A DNA stretch of 48,106 nucleotides from DAOUET01 sp034430155 (GTDB lineage Bacteria; Chloroflexota; Anaerolineae; Anaerolineales; UBA4823), in NCBI GenBank assembly GCA_034430155.1, contig DAOUET010000144.1, positions 1-48,106 on the forward strand, written 5' to 3'. Of the stretch, positions 8,609 to 17,057 are shown piece by piece (position 1 is the stretch's first letter; each line of letters opens with the position of its first letter). The position numbers and the translations under genes are program-made. A model generated the notes under the pieces. That model had not been told where the DNA came from. It saw only the letters and a program-made list of their open reading frames with translations, and ran no database searches.

Positions 8609-9721
8609 TTAGCATCCGACCTTCACCACAATCGCTTCCCCGTAGCCAACCCAAACCTTAAGATACCCGCTTAGCATCTTATCGAGCTCAAATTCGCCCG
8701 TATCCACACGCAAGCAATCCAACTGGTTTACCTTATCCCTGGTTCCCACCACCAGGATGTTCTCCCTGGCTACCTGTTTGATGACCTGCGGGGTGAACTG
8801 TTTACTACCCCGGCCGAAAATGAACCCGTTGCCACCGATAGGGGTCACAATAATCTTTCTTTTCTCATATCGTTCGAACAAACGCAGGATGCCCTTCTCA
8901 TTCAAATCCTTTTCGACCAATTGCCCGGCATAAACTGCGTCCACCCCGAGGAGCGTCTTTGGCAGGCCCATTTCGTCAGTGATAGCCTTTAACGTTGTGC
9001 CGGGGCCGAGCAGGTACAGAGTCTTCGCATCCATCTCCTCGACGATGTAGGCCGCAATCTCTTTCTTGCTCACCCGGGAAGACGGAGCCACGCTCGAGGC
9101 TGCCTTTCCGGGCTGCAGGAATCCCCGCACCTCAGGCACGACCAGATAGCCATATAGCCGGGAAGCCAGGCGGTCCTCTCTGAAGGCTTCCTCATCTATG
9201 TCGAGCACTTCCTCCACGGTAAAATCGGTACCTTCCAGAAATGCGTCCACCATCTCAGCTGCTGCTCTGGTGCTGACCGCAAACACCGAACTGAAGATCT
9301 TAACGCCAGCGGGTACCGCGACCACAGGGATCCTGGAATGGATGGCGTCATAAATGTCTCTGGCAGTGCCATCCCCGCCGACAAAGACCAGCAGTTCCGC
9401 GCCACGCTCGGCCATCTGGCGGGCGATCCTCTTGGTGTCCGTTGCCGAGGTCTCCTTGCCCATCTCTCCAATCACTGCAATCGGAACGGCGAGTCCTTCA
9501 ACGTACTTCTCTCCCATCACACCAAAGGCGACGAGCAGCTTAATACTGTCCTTATGCTTGATGTGGGAAAGGAATTCTCTCGTTTTTTCAGGTGTGACCG
9601 GCTCAGCGCCCAACTCCAATGCTTTCGCGTACATTTTCTTCCCATCAGTCCCCTTGAGCCCAACGCTGCCCCCCATCCCCGCCACAGGGTTCACGATCAA
9701 ACCGATTACTTTTTTCTTCAT
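8609..9721 (-). CDS. ATP-NAD kinase family protein
   Basis: Belongs to the ATP-NAD kinase/AcoX-like family of small-molecule kinases. It has NPVAGMGG at residues 11-18 and the nucleotide-binding GGDGT motif at 115-119, followed by VPAGVK, where NAD kinases bind substrate. At 370 residues it is longer than a housekeeping NAD kinase (~290). The C-terminal part (GPGTTLKAI, DAVYAG, TPIGGNGFIFGRG) fits the separate clade often annotated only as 'ATP-NAD kinase family'. The substrate may therefore not be NAD. AAGGAG lies ~10 bases before ATG and overlaps the end of the upstream ICMT-like gene, which points to one transcript. Confidence 0.87.
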   Translation of the reverse strand: MKKKVIGLIVNPVAGMGGSVGLKGTDGKKMYAKALELGAEPVTPEKTREFLSHIKHKDSIKLLVAFGVMGEKYVEGLAVPIAVIGEMGKETSATDTKRIARQMAERGAELLVFVGGDGTARDIYDAIHSRIPVVAVPAGVKIFSSVFAVSTRAAAEMVDAFLEGTDFTVEEVLDIDEEAFREDRLASRLYGYLVVPEVRGFLQPGKAASSVAPSSRVSKKEIAAYIVEEMDAKTLYLLGPGTTLKAITDEMGLPKTLLGVDAVYAGQLVEKDLNEKGILRLFERYEKRKIIVTPIGGNGFIFGRGSKQFTPQVIKQVARENILVVGTRDKVNQLDCLRVDTGEFELDKMLSGYLKVWVGYGEAIVVKVGC

Positions 9722-9736
9722 CGAATAAGAACTCCT

Positions 9737-10258
9737 TCAGGTTCGTTCACCTTTGGCTGCTTCCAAGGGTTTGGTGAGAACTCGGAGGGCACATATTAGT
9801 TTTGGAAAGAGCATAGGCACCTGTTGGCGATAGGCTTTGTATTCCTCTCCGAACTTATCCACCAATTCCCTCTCTTCCACTAAGAAAAGAAACCCAAGGA
9901 TCCATAACCACTGGATGGTGGTGATAATCAGGAAAGACCATGGGTACCCAATCAGCAGGCCAAGAGAGGTCATGAAAATGCCCACCCCTAAATGGTGAGG
10001 GTGTCGTACGCATTGATAGACATCTGTCGTGACTAAGCGGTTTGTGCATCCCCACTGTTCAGACTCACCCAAAAGACGGAGCAACTTTCCCGTCCTCTTC
10101 AGCGGGAAGTGAGCCAGCAGCATGCCTGCGAGGCCCAAGAAACGCACGAGCACTGGAAAGGGCTCGGTACGGAGAATAAGGTCGGTGACGACTCCTCCAG
10201 CAATGGAGGTGCCAGCCAGAAAAAGCCATAGTATGAGCCGGATACGACATACGGACAT
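9737..10258 (-). CDS. Isoprenylcysteine carboxyl methyltransferase (ICMT)-family membrane protein
   Basis: Integral membrane SAM-dependent methyltransferase-like protein. Several hydrophobic helices are followed by the family signature: RLVTTDVYQCVRHPHHLGVG, then the EERELVDKFGEEYKAYRQQVPMLFP C-terminus, with the conserved RHP and E-x2-Y residues. Start ATG at 10258 has AGGAG seven bases upstream; a GTG two codons earlier is less likely. Bacterial members act on lipids or unknown substrates rather than isoprenylated proteins. A second, truncated member lies at 29.3 kb. Function is inferred from the family only. Confidence 0.82.
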   Translation of the reverse strand: MSVCRIRLILWLFLAGTSIAGGVVTDLILRTEPFPVLVRFLGLAGMLLAHFPLKRTGKLLRLLGESEQWGCTNRLVTTDVYQCVRHPHHLGVGIFMTSLGLLIGYPWSFLIITTIQWLWILGFLFLVEERELVDKFGEEYKAYRQQVPMLFPKLICALRVLTKPLEAAKGERT

Positions 10259-10354
10259 GATCACGCTCCTATTTTCGTTTTCGAGAGCTCTGATCCAATG
10301 TTTTATTAGGGTTGCATCTCGCGATCTTCACAATTTTCTGCCATTTCAAAGCGC

Positions 10355-11014
10355 TCATCCAACCGGTGTGGACAAAGCGTCTATCAGCAATCCCTTGAAA
10401 CGGTCAAGGGTGATCGGGTGAAATTCCACCTCCAAGCCCGTCCAATCAAACAATTCCAATATCTCCTCAGCATGTTGCGTCATGTACTCCTCCGAGAGAT
10501 CAAGGCCATCCAGGACAATGATCTTATGGTAATACCCTGGTAAGTTTGCATTGGCATCAGCCTCATCCCAACCTAAATATCTCTGGTAGATAGTCTTCCA
10601 GCTCCTGAGCCAGCCTGGTGTAAACCAGAGAATTTTATCCTGCCCCCCTCCGCTGATGCGCTGTCGATCCTCAAAGCCGGCCAGCATATCGTAGCCGTAG
10701 TCCCCCTGCACTCTGACGATCCCCTGGCCAGCCTCCTGCAAGATCGAATCCACTCGCTTTCGCGGCTCATCAGTGCTGACATGGCACTTCTTCCCATACA
10801 CGACGATAATTTCCCTATCGGAGCACCATTCCCTGGCATGTGCCAATCTCTTGAGAAGCTGCTCCTCCAGCCTTTCCGGAAATGCGTGCAGACCTGGCGG
10901 CGTGAAAAGAATCCGGCGCGGATTTAGAAAACCAGACTCCATCAGATGGGTAATCTCTGGATGAAGCATCCCGCAGGATATGATACAGCGGTTCTCGAAT
11001 GTGGGGTGGATCAT
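10355..11014 (-). CDS. DUF1638 domain protein
   Basis: 219 residues with the DUF1638 hallmarks: an early CIISCGMLHPEI segment, mid-region IVVYGKKCHVSTD and a late WFTPGWLRSWK stretch with conserved Cys and Trp residues. DUF1638 genes are known from anaerobes, often near corrinoid or methyltransferase genes, but no reaction has been established to my knowledge. The ATG overlaps the stop of the upstream MFS transporter (11011-11014), so the two are probably translated together. This suggests the transporter and this protein handle the same compound. That is inference. Confidence 0.78.
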   Translation of the reverse strand: MIHPTFENRCIISCGMLHPEITHLMESGFLNPRRILFTPPGLHAFPERLEEQLLKRLAHAREWCSDREIIVVYGKKCHVSTDEPRKRVDSILQEAGQGIVRVQGDYGYDMLAGFEDRQRISGGGQDKILWFTPGWLRSWKTIYQRYLGWDEADANANLPGYYHKIIVLDGLDLSEEYMTQHAEEILELFDWTGLEVEFHPITLDRFKGLLIDALSTPVG

Positions 11015-12282
11015 AAGGCTAATCCTCCTCTTCCAGAATTTGGTCTAGCTCTCAGCGTCTCCGGTATCGTGGTCAATAGAGGAATCCTGAGCATCAGATC
11101 TACTACCAGGGGTATAAGGAACACGTAGGCTGGCCCCAGCTCTCTCCATATGAGGCCGCCGAGGATGGGCGCAGGGATAGTCACCAATCCCTGGAAAAGG
11201 CCAAGCACACCGCTCCACCTCCCCATCCGCTCCACTGAGACTAACTCCAGGGTCATGGCACTGGTAATACCTGAGGAGATAAGATAGAAAGTCTGTAGAG
11301 CGCCTGCCAAGATCAAGGTGACAGAACTAAATGAAAGCACTAGCAGCAAGCTTGAGGCATACCAAAGCGGTGTCAGAAAGTAGATGACTTTCTTTCGTCC
11401 AATCCTGTCTGCCAACCGGCCTAATGGGATTCCAAACAGGAGGCGGGTGAGGACTGCGGCCGAGGTCATGACCCCCAGTTCGTACTGATCCGCCCCCTTT
11501 ACCTGGTAGGCAAAGAGCTGAAAGAAGGGAAGGGTCATGGCTGCAGGAAGCCCGGTGAGGGAGGCAACGACGATCCACCTTTTTAGAGGTCTCTCTCCCT
11601 CAAAGAGCCACTTAAAATCGCTTATGAAGCCAGTGCCAACTCTCGCCTCAACTACCTGTCCTTGCCTGGGCTCCCTCAGCTGAGTGACAACTAAGATGAA
11701 AATAAAGCCATGGCCAACAAAATAGAGGTAGTAAAGTGGCCGAATCCCCTGTGCATTCAATCCCCCAGAGAGGGTGACCAAGCGGGCAGCGACCAAAGGA
11801 GCGACCATCGAGACCAAAGACGCGAGCGTCACGCAGAGGTTCTGAGCGGTGGCTCGATCTTTATTCCTCACCGAGTCAGCGCAAATCACACTGCACCCTG
11901 TGCCCGTCAATCTCATAGAGACGGAAAACAGGATGATGCCTACGATGAGGACCTGCCAGGTAGAAGACAGGGCGTAGATTAATGCCCCGCCAGCCGCCAA
12001 GCCTATGGCCAGGATGTATAACCGTCTGATCCCGTAGCGGTCCATCAGCCATCCCACCGGGGTTGAGATGAGGGCGCTGATTCCGCTACCTATGCTGTAG
12101 ATCATTCCCAACCCAAGGGAATCGGCTCCCAATGACACTGCATATATAGAATCGTATTGGGCAGTGAGGTTCATCAGGAAACTGCTCCCTGCGGAACGCG
12201 TGATCGCCACCCAGTAGTTATGATTCTGTCGCCGGACGAACCTCATTGCTCTAATGGTCGTCGCAGTAATCACCTCTGCCAC
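11011..12282 (-). CDS. MFS transporter
   Basis: 423 residues with about twelve hydrophobic segments and the MFS loop 2-3 motif in the form GWLMDRYGIRRLY, repeated in the second half as GRLADRIGRKK. GTG start preceded by GAGGAG with six bases spacing. The substrate is not predictable; the fold fits drug/metabolite exporters or importers. It is the first of two MFS genes in the minus-strand cluster. It is coupled by a 4-base overlap to the DUF1638 gene and lies 38 bases downstream of the stand-alone trmO-like gene. Confidence 0.88.
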   Translation of the reverse strand: MAEVITATTIRAMRFVRRQNHNYWVAITRSAGSSFLMNLTAQYDSIYAVSLGADSLGLGMIYSIGSGISALISTPVGWLMDRYGIRRLYILAIGLAAGGALIYALSSTWQVLIVGIILFSVSMRLTGTGCSVICADSVRNKDRATAQNLCVTLASLVSMVAPLVAARLVTLSGGLNAQGIRPLYYLYFVGHGFIFILVVTQLREPRQGQVVEARVGTGFISDFKWLFEGERPLKRWIVVASLTGLPAAMTLPFFQLFAYQVKGADQYELGVMTSAAVLTRLLFGIPLGRLADRIGRKKVIYFLTPLWYASSLLLVLSFSSVTLILAGALQTFYLISSGITSAMTLELVSVERMGRWSGVLGLFQGLVTIPAPILGGLIWRELGPAYVFLIPLVVDLMLRIPLLTTIPETLRARPNSGRGGLAL

Positions 12283-12320
12283 GTAATCTCCTCTTTAGTT
12301 GTTGGCTATCGTGTTATTCT

Positions 12321-12872
12321 TCAAGCCGGTTTCAAATCGAGCAAGGGCGTTCCACTGATGGCATCCAGGCCGCGAACTCGCAGGATATTGTCTTCGATAT
12401 CGATTAAATCCACCACGGTCACCCCGATTGGATTGGGGCGGTTCGGGCTGCGCAGAGAGAAAACGCCCCGCCTGGGGCGACTCTGGTCACCCCGCGGATG
12501 CTGAAGCAGATTGAATCCCTCAGAAAGATGAAAATAGAAGACCACCATGATCTGCTGCCCCGCTTCAAGACCTTTTAAACCCTCGACCAAAGAAGGGTCG
12601 AGGATAATGCGGGACACTGCCGAACGGATTTGATCCGGCGCGGCGGGCTCATCGAATTGATTTTCTACATGGCCGATCGCTCGAAAACGTAAATTTTGTG
12701 TGCCAGTTTTCGCGTCTTCACCTGATCCGCTTCCCCTTTCCAGTTCAATTTTCAACGCCTCCTCCAGATCGTCCAATTGTTCCATCATGGCCGGTGGGAC
12801 AGAATGAGCCGGCCAACGCTTCTTGAGGTCTGTTATTTGCTTCTTGAGATCTTCTACCCTATCTTTACTCAT
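12321..12872 (-). CDS. trmO: TrmO family tRNA (N6-threonylcarbamoyladenosine37-N6)-methyltransferase-like
   Basis: TrmO uses SAM to methylate t6A at position 37 of ANN-decoding tRNAs. The domain begins around residue 62 (FRAIGHVENQF). It has the core RRGVFSLRSPNRPNPIGVTV and ends with SGTPLLDLKPA, matching the family's R-S-P-x-R-P-N-P-I-G and D-G-T-P-x-L-D-x-K-P motifs (here SGTP). Residues 1-60 form an extra charged helical extension that typical TrmO lacks. ATG at 12872 is chosen because AAGG lies eight bases upstream; a GTG start at 12890 is possible. A second TrmO domain occurs inside the LarC-like protein 3 kb away, so this copy may have another substrate. Confidence 0.86.
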   Translation of the reverse strand: MSKDRVEDLKKQITDLKKRWPAHSVPPAMMEQLDDLEEALKIELERGSGSGEDAKTGTQNLRFRAIGHVENQFDEPAAPDQIRSAVSRIILDPSLVEGLKGLEAGQQIMVVFYFHLSEGFNLLQHPRGDQSRPRRGVFSLRSPNRPNPIGVTVVDLIDIEDNILRVRGLDAISGTPLLDLKPA

Positions 12873-12892
12873 CGCCATCACCTTGATCACGT

Positions 12893-14821
12893 TTACATCT
12901 TCGCCCCGACTTCGAAACCCTCCCAGATCGCATCTAAAGCTTTTCGGGGTTGAACCGCGTCACCAACGATATGCATTTCCAGGCTGCTTGACCCCAGAGC
13001 GTCGATCAATTCGCGGTTTGGGCGTACACCCACAGCGACGATCACCGTTTCGATGGCGAAGTGGATTTCATGATTATTCTGTTGGGCAAAAACCGTATTC
13101 CTTGTAAATCTCGTGACCCTGGTGCTGGTGTAGATCTTCACCTTGTTTTTCCGGAGCCGTCCAAGGAGCACGGATCTTGCCAGTAAGTCCATATCTGCCC
13201 CCACATCTGGGAGCATATCAACAACCGTGACCCGCTTATCCTGGCTGGCAAGTAAATCAGCCACTTCCAAACCCACCAACCCGCCTCCAATCACAAAAGC
13301 CGTGGGGGTTTCCACCTGTCCCACACTCTCGAACAGATCAGACGCCAATAACCAGCTAGTCTGGTTGAGCCCGGGGAAAGGTATGGTGAGCGGGATCCCA
13401 CCGGTGGCGACAATGACGACCTCGGGATGCATGTTGGCTACCATTTGGGGTGTGACTCGAGTGCTCAGGTGAACATCAACGCCAGAGCGCTCGATCATTA
13501 GGGAAAGATACCGAATCACATCGAGGAATTCCTCCTTGTAGGGAGCTCGCGCGGCCAGGTAGAATTGCCCGCCCAACCGGTCTTCCTGTTCGTAAAGTGA
13601 TACCTGGTGTCCCCGTAAGGCGGCAATGTAGGCGGATTCCAGACCGGCGGGACCACCGCCAACGACCATCACGTAACGAGGTTTCCCGGTTTTGGTGATT
13701 TGGATTTCGGATTCACGGCCTGTAAAAGGGTTGAACATGCAATGGGTGCCCCGTCCCAGCCGCAATTGAGCCAGGCAACCCTGGTGACAGGCCGCACACA
13801 ATAAGATCGCCTGCTCGTCTCCGGCCTGCGTCTTGTACACCCAGTCAGGATCGGCCAGGAAAGGACGGCCTAACCCGATCAAATCGGTCTGTCCGGCGGC
13901 CAGCGCCTCCCGCGCCACCGAAGGCGTCCGGATACGTCCGGCCACGATCACCGGCAGTTCTACAGCTTGCCGGATGCTAGCTGCCAGAGGGAGCAGATGG
14001 GCCCTGGGTGTGCCGCTAGGGTACAGGCAGAAGGGCACCGACTCGCACATCGTTCCGGAGGTGACGCTGATGGCGCTGATCCCAAGCGTTTCCAGGATAC
14101 TGGCGATTTGAATGGCATCTTCTATGACCAGACCTCCTTCGACATAATCGTGGGCGTTCAGACGCACTACGATAGGGAAATCGCCCCCAACCTGCTGGCG
14201 CACAGCAGCGATCACTTCCCTTCCAAAGCGCAGGCGCTTCTTAAAGGTACCGCCGTATTCATCCTGGCGATGATTGGTGTGAGGCGATAGGAATTGATGA
14301 ATAAGATAGCCATGGCTGAAAGGGACCTCAATAGCGTCAAAACCGGCTTCCCGGACACGGCGGGCAGCTGCACCAAAAGAAGCGATCACCTCGGCGATTT
14401 CGCTGCGGGTCAGCGGACGAGGGATGACCTGGTTGGCCGGGCAGAGCACCTCGGAGGCCGATACCAATTCTCCAGCCGGGACCAATTTGGGGTTTGCAGC
14501 CCGGCCGGCGTGGTTTATATGCGCCATCATCAACCCGCTCGCTTCGTGAACCGCCTCCGTCAGACGCCGCAAACCGGCTACCAGCTCATCGGTATGAATA
14601 CCCAATTGGGTGGGGATTTCCCGGCTGTTTCGCTGCACATACATCGGTTCGCTGGTGATCAGACCTACTCCCCCTTGAGCGCGGCGGACGTAAAAGGCGA
14701 TGTGGCGGTCGGTTACTTCTCCCTTTTCTGTGCCATAACCCAGTTTTACGGCAGTCATCACTACCCGGTTGGGCAGGGTCAGGCTTCCCAGTTGAAATGG
14801 CAGCAGCATTTTTTCTTTCAT
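12893..14821 (-). CDS. NADH:flavin oxidoreductase / FAD-dependent reductase fusion (2,4-dienoyl-CoA reductase type)
   Basis: A two-module flavoenzyme. Residues 1-~330 form an old-yellow-enzyme TIM barrel with FMN (HINHAGR; HGYLIHQFLSPHTNHRQDEYGG). Cys 342, 345, 349 and 361 bind a [4Fe-4S] cluster. From ~382 follows an FAD/NAD(P)H module with the dinucleotide motif GGGPAG at 388-393 and a second GGGLVG further on. This is the layout of FadH, trimethylamine dehydrogenase and bile-acid/enoate reductases of anaerobes, which pass electrons from NAD(P)H through FAD and Fe-S to FMN. ATG at 14821 has AGGAAA seven bases upstream. The ferredoxin-like gene lies 85 bases upstream and could be its redox partner. 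Substrate unknown. Confidence 0.9.
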   Translation of the reverse strand: MKEKMLLPFQLGSLTLPNRVVMTAVKLGYGTEKGEVTDRHIAFYVRRAQGGVGLITSEPMYVQRNSREIPTQLGIHTDELVAGLRRLTEAVHEASGLMMAHINHAGRAANPKLVPAGELVSASEVLCPANQVIPRPLTRSEIAEVIASFGAAARRVREAGFDAIEVPFSHGYLIHQFLSPHTNHRQDEYGGTFKKRLRFGREVIAAVRQQVGGDFPIVVRLNAHDYVEGGLVIEDAIQIASILETLGISAISVTSGTMCESVPFCLYPSGTPRAHLLPLAASIRQAVELPVIVAGRIRTPSVAREALAAGQTDLIGLGRPFLADPDWVYKTQAGDEQAILLCAACHQGCLAQLRLGRGTHCMFNPFTGRESEIQITKTGKPRYVMVVGGGPAGLESAYIAALRGHQVSLYEQEDRLGGQFYLAARAPYKEEFLDVIRYLSLMIERSGVDVHLSTRVTPQMVANMHPEVVIVATGGIPLTIPFPGLNQTSWLLASDLFESVGQVETPTAFVIGGGLVGLEVADLLASQDKRVTVVDMLPDVGADMDLLARSVLLGRLRKNKVKIYTSTRVTRFTRNTVFAQQNNHEIHFAIETVIVAVGVRPNRELIDALGSSSLEMHIVGDAVQPRKALDAIWEGFEVGAKM

Positions 14822-14906
14822 TGCGTTTCCTTTCCTTGTGGACATTCTGTTGTTTCGCCTCAGCACCAGGCGCCAGGCAATCTGTGAATGGTTTTTTTAC
14901 CACGCG

Positions 14907-15113
14907 TTATATCACATGTATTGCGTCTTTAGGACAGGCCTGCATACACAGCGAACAACTCAAACACATGGACGCTTTGGCGTCCGGCATTTCGTAAGGT
15001 GCTTCCTGGGTGAGCACTTTCCTTTCACACAACAGCGCCGCCTGACAAATTCCGCCCTCACATTGTTCGGGGTCACAGGCTTGATAATCTACAACAACGG
15101 TTTTTTTAGGCAT
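14907..15113 (-). CDS. Small 4Fe-4S ferredoxin-like protein
   Basis: 68 residues. The C-terminal half has a full ferredoxin motif CLSCSLCMQACPKDAI for one [4Fe-4S] cluster. The N-terminal half (DYQACDPEQCEGGICQAALLCE) carries further cysteines in a spacing that recalls the Fe-S domain of RLI/ABCE1 proteins, and may bind a second cluster imperfectly. A soluble electron carrier. It precedes the OYE/FAD reductase and follows a methyltransferase, all on the minus strand. No clear ribosome binding site is visible. Confidence 0.85.
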   Translation of the reverse strand: MPKKTVVVDYQACDPEQCEGGICQAALLCERKVLTQEAPYEMPDAKASMCLSCSLCMQACPKDAIHVI

Positions 15114-15148
15114 TGAGCATTTCGTACATGTTGTCTTCTGGTAGAGGC

Positions 15149-15805
15149 TTAAGCCGCCTTGCGCGCCGCCAGCAGGCGCACGTACCCCAGATAGTACGTT
15201 TTAACGCGGAATCCATCGAAGCCCTGTTCACGCAGTATCGCCTGTAAATCCCGTCCGATGAAATCGGTTGCCAGGGGGCATTCCAGATTGAAAGCGATAC
15301 GCACCGCCCAGGGAGATCGCTTCAGATCAAACTCGTTGTAATCCAAAATCAGGAACTCGCCGCCGGGCTTCAGGGCGCGGTAAGCGTTGGCAATGACTTT
15401 CAGCCGGTCTTCCTGAATTAAGCCGTGCAGCACAAAAGAGATGAAGACCTTATTGAACTCATCTTGATAGGGCAGCGGTTCTTCGATGCGTCGTTTTTCG
15501 ATGGCGACGCGGGGATGGTTAGCGAAACGGCGCTGCGCCTGTTCCAGCATCTCCGAGCCGATATCCAGCCCCAAAACGCGCCCTTCCTCGAAGAGGTACT
15601 TGTTCATCAGGCTGATATTGCGCCCGGTACCGCAACCAAAGTCCAGGATACCGTCGGCAGGATGGATTTGCATATCCTTCACCACCCGGTGGATGAAGAG
15701 GGGATACGTGCCGCCGGTAATCAGGTTCATGAAAAAGTCATAATGGCGGGCCTCAAAGCCGGTAACTTCCACTTTCGAATCAGAGCGGGTGTATGTTGAG
15801 GTCAT
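15149..15805 (-). CDS. Class I SAM-dependent methyltransferase
   Basis: Rossmann-fold methyltransferase with SAM motif I DFGCGTGRN, the following acidic LGLDIGSEML, and the late motif ALKPGGEFLILDYNEF. I start at ATG 15805 (MTSTYT), directly after AGGAGG; the frame extends further upstream but that part overlaps the LarC-TrmO gene. The remaining overlap with that gene's end is 26 bases (15780-15805), a sign of coupled translation. The fold resembles UbiE/arsenite-type methyltransferases; the substrate is not clear. It is the first of two class I methyltransferases in the cluster. Confidence 0.87.
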   Translation of the reverse strand: MTSTYTRSDSKVEVTGFEARHYDFFMNLITGGTYPLFIHRVVKDMQIHPADGILDFGCGTGRNISLMNKYLFEEGRVLGLDIGSEMLEQAQRRFANHPRVAIEKRRIEEPLPYQDEFNKVFISFVLHGLIQEDRLKVIANAYRALKPGGEFLILDYNEFDLKRSPWAVRIAFNLECPLATDFIGRDLQAILREQGFDGFRVKTYYLGYVRLLAARKAA

Positions 15806-17057
15806 TTTCCTCCTGAATCTGTGTGAACAATCGCAGCGAACCAAAGTTTGGGACAGTATCCAGTATCTGGGCGGCTGCCCCCAGACCGGCGCGCTTAACG
15901 GTTTGCGGGGCATCCGCTGCTTGGACAAACTGGGGGGACAGCGCAGCCAGGATAGCCGCTCCCTCGGGCGTTACTAATTCGATGGAAACCTTCCCGGATT
16001 GACAGGGGATTTTATACTGCTCCAAGATAGACTGGGTTATCAAGTCAAGAGCGGATTCGCGACCGGTATTCAGGGGGGAAACGCAACTCACCGAGGAGAG
16101 ATCCGCCTCAAGGTACTGCAACCCCCACGCAACCCCGGTCAGGACCGCGATCAGGATTTGAGGCTGATCCAGATTCCCTGAGCCTCCCGGATAGGCATGG
16201 GGAATCCCCAAACGGTGCAATTCCAGGTGATCGCTGCCCTCAAGCCAGCCGTCGTTGCCTAGGTCATCTTCATCAGCCGTGCCATCCAGCGAACGGATGA
16301 AGGGCTTGATATCCAGGATGGGCGTGCCATCGAAGAGGTCGAGGGGGCCAGTGTAAATACGGTCCCCTTCGACATGGAGGAGCCGGACGCGCGTAAGGCC
16401 GATAGGACTGGGGCGGTTGGGCGTGCGGGTTGCAAAAGCGCCGTAGCGTTCCGAACCGTCTTTCCAAGGAGGGCGCACGGTCAAATCAGGCGTCAATGCC
16501 CGGTCCAAATATGACAGGACAAAGATGTGGCTAAACGTTTCCAGAAACTGTGTGGCAGCCGCATATTGCGGCTCGACCTGGATATAAAACGCGCCATCGG
16601 AGAGGTTTTCAGACTGGGGCTGGTAAGGGGCTTTATATTGGTAGGGAGTGCGCGCCGTGCCAATGATGGGCAATGGCAACGTTTTGGTTGGAGCAGGCGG
16701 GATAGAACGGTTAACGTGGGACTTGGCCGCGCTCAGGATCGCCAAGGCCCGTTGGGCGAAATTGGCATAGGTACCGCCAACGCCTGCCTGGGATAGAGAC
16801 TTTTCCAGGACGGCAGGCGCATCTTCCACAGGAAGGGCCTCTCGTTTCTGAAGGGGAACGATGTGCAACTGGAACGCTAGGGTTTCATCGGGTAGGAACT
16901 CTCGATGTGTGTGGACATCCAACGTGCCGGGTTCTTCGCCAGCGGATCTGATGGTCTGAATCATTCCTCGCTCTGGCGCGCCCAGCCCAATCAGCGCGGC
17001 GGCAAACCGATCGCCTGACATGCCTGCCCTTGAATCAATCCACAAAGTTTGTTTCAT
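15780..17057 (-). CDS. LarC-like nickel-insertion protein with an inserted TrmO methyltransferase domain
   Basis: LarC inserts nickel into the pincer cofactor of lactate racemase-type enzymes; TrmO methylates tRNA t6A. Residues 1-~118 match the LarC start (LWIDSRAGMSGDRFAAALIGLGAP). Residues ~128-258 are a complete TrmO domain (PIIGTARTPYQ, RYGAFATRTPNRPSPIGLTR, DGTPILDIKPF). From ~275 LarC resumes: TGVAWGLQYLEA, SPLNTG, then IELVTPEGAAILAAL and PNFGSLRL. The LarC histidine motif (HxHEVG) is degenerate here (HLELHRLG), and the C-terminal CTP-binding half (LarC2) is absent. The ATG overlaps the stop of the upstream MFS gene by 4 bases. The call rests on motif order; the inserted arrangement is unusual. 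Confidence 0.8.
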   Translation of the reverse strand: MKQTLWIDSRAGMSGDRFAAALIGLGAPERGMIQTIRSAGEEPGTLDVHTHREFLPDETLAFQLHIVPLQKREALPVEDAPAVLEKSLSQAGVGGTYANFAQRALAILSAAKSHVNRSIPPAPTKTLPLPIIGTARTPYQYKAPYQPQSENLSDGAFYIQVEPQYAAATQFLETFSHIFVLSYLDRALTPDLTVRPPWKDGSERYGAFATRTPNRPSPIGLTRVRLLHVEGDRIYTGPLDLFDGTPILDIKPFIRSLDGTADEDDLGNDGWLEGSDHLELHRLGIPHAYPGGSGNLDQPQILIAVLTGVAWGLQYLEADLSSVSCVSPLNTGRESALDLITQSILEQYKIPCQSGKVSIELVTPEGAAILAALSPQFVQAADAPQTVKRAGLGAAAQILDTVPNFGSLRLFTQIQEENDLNIHPL

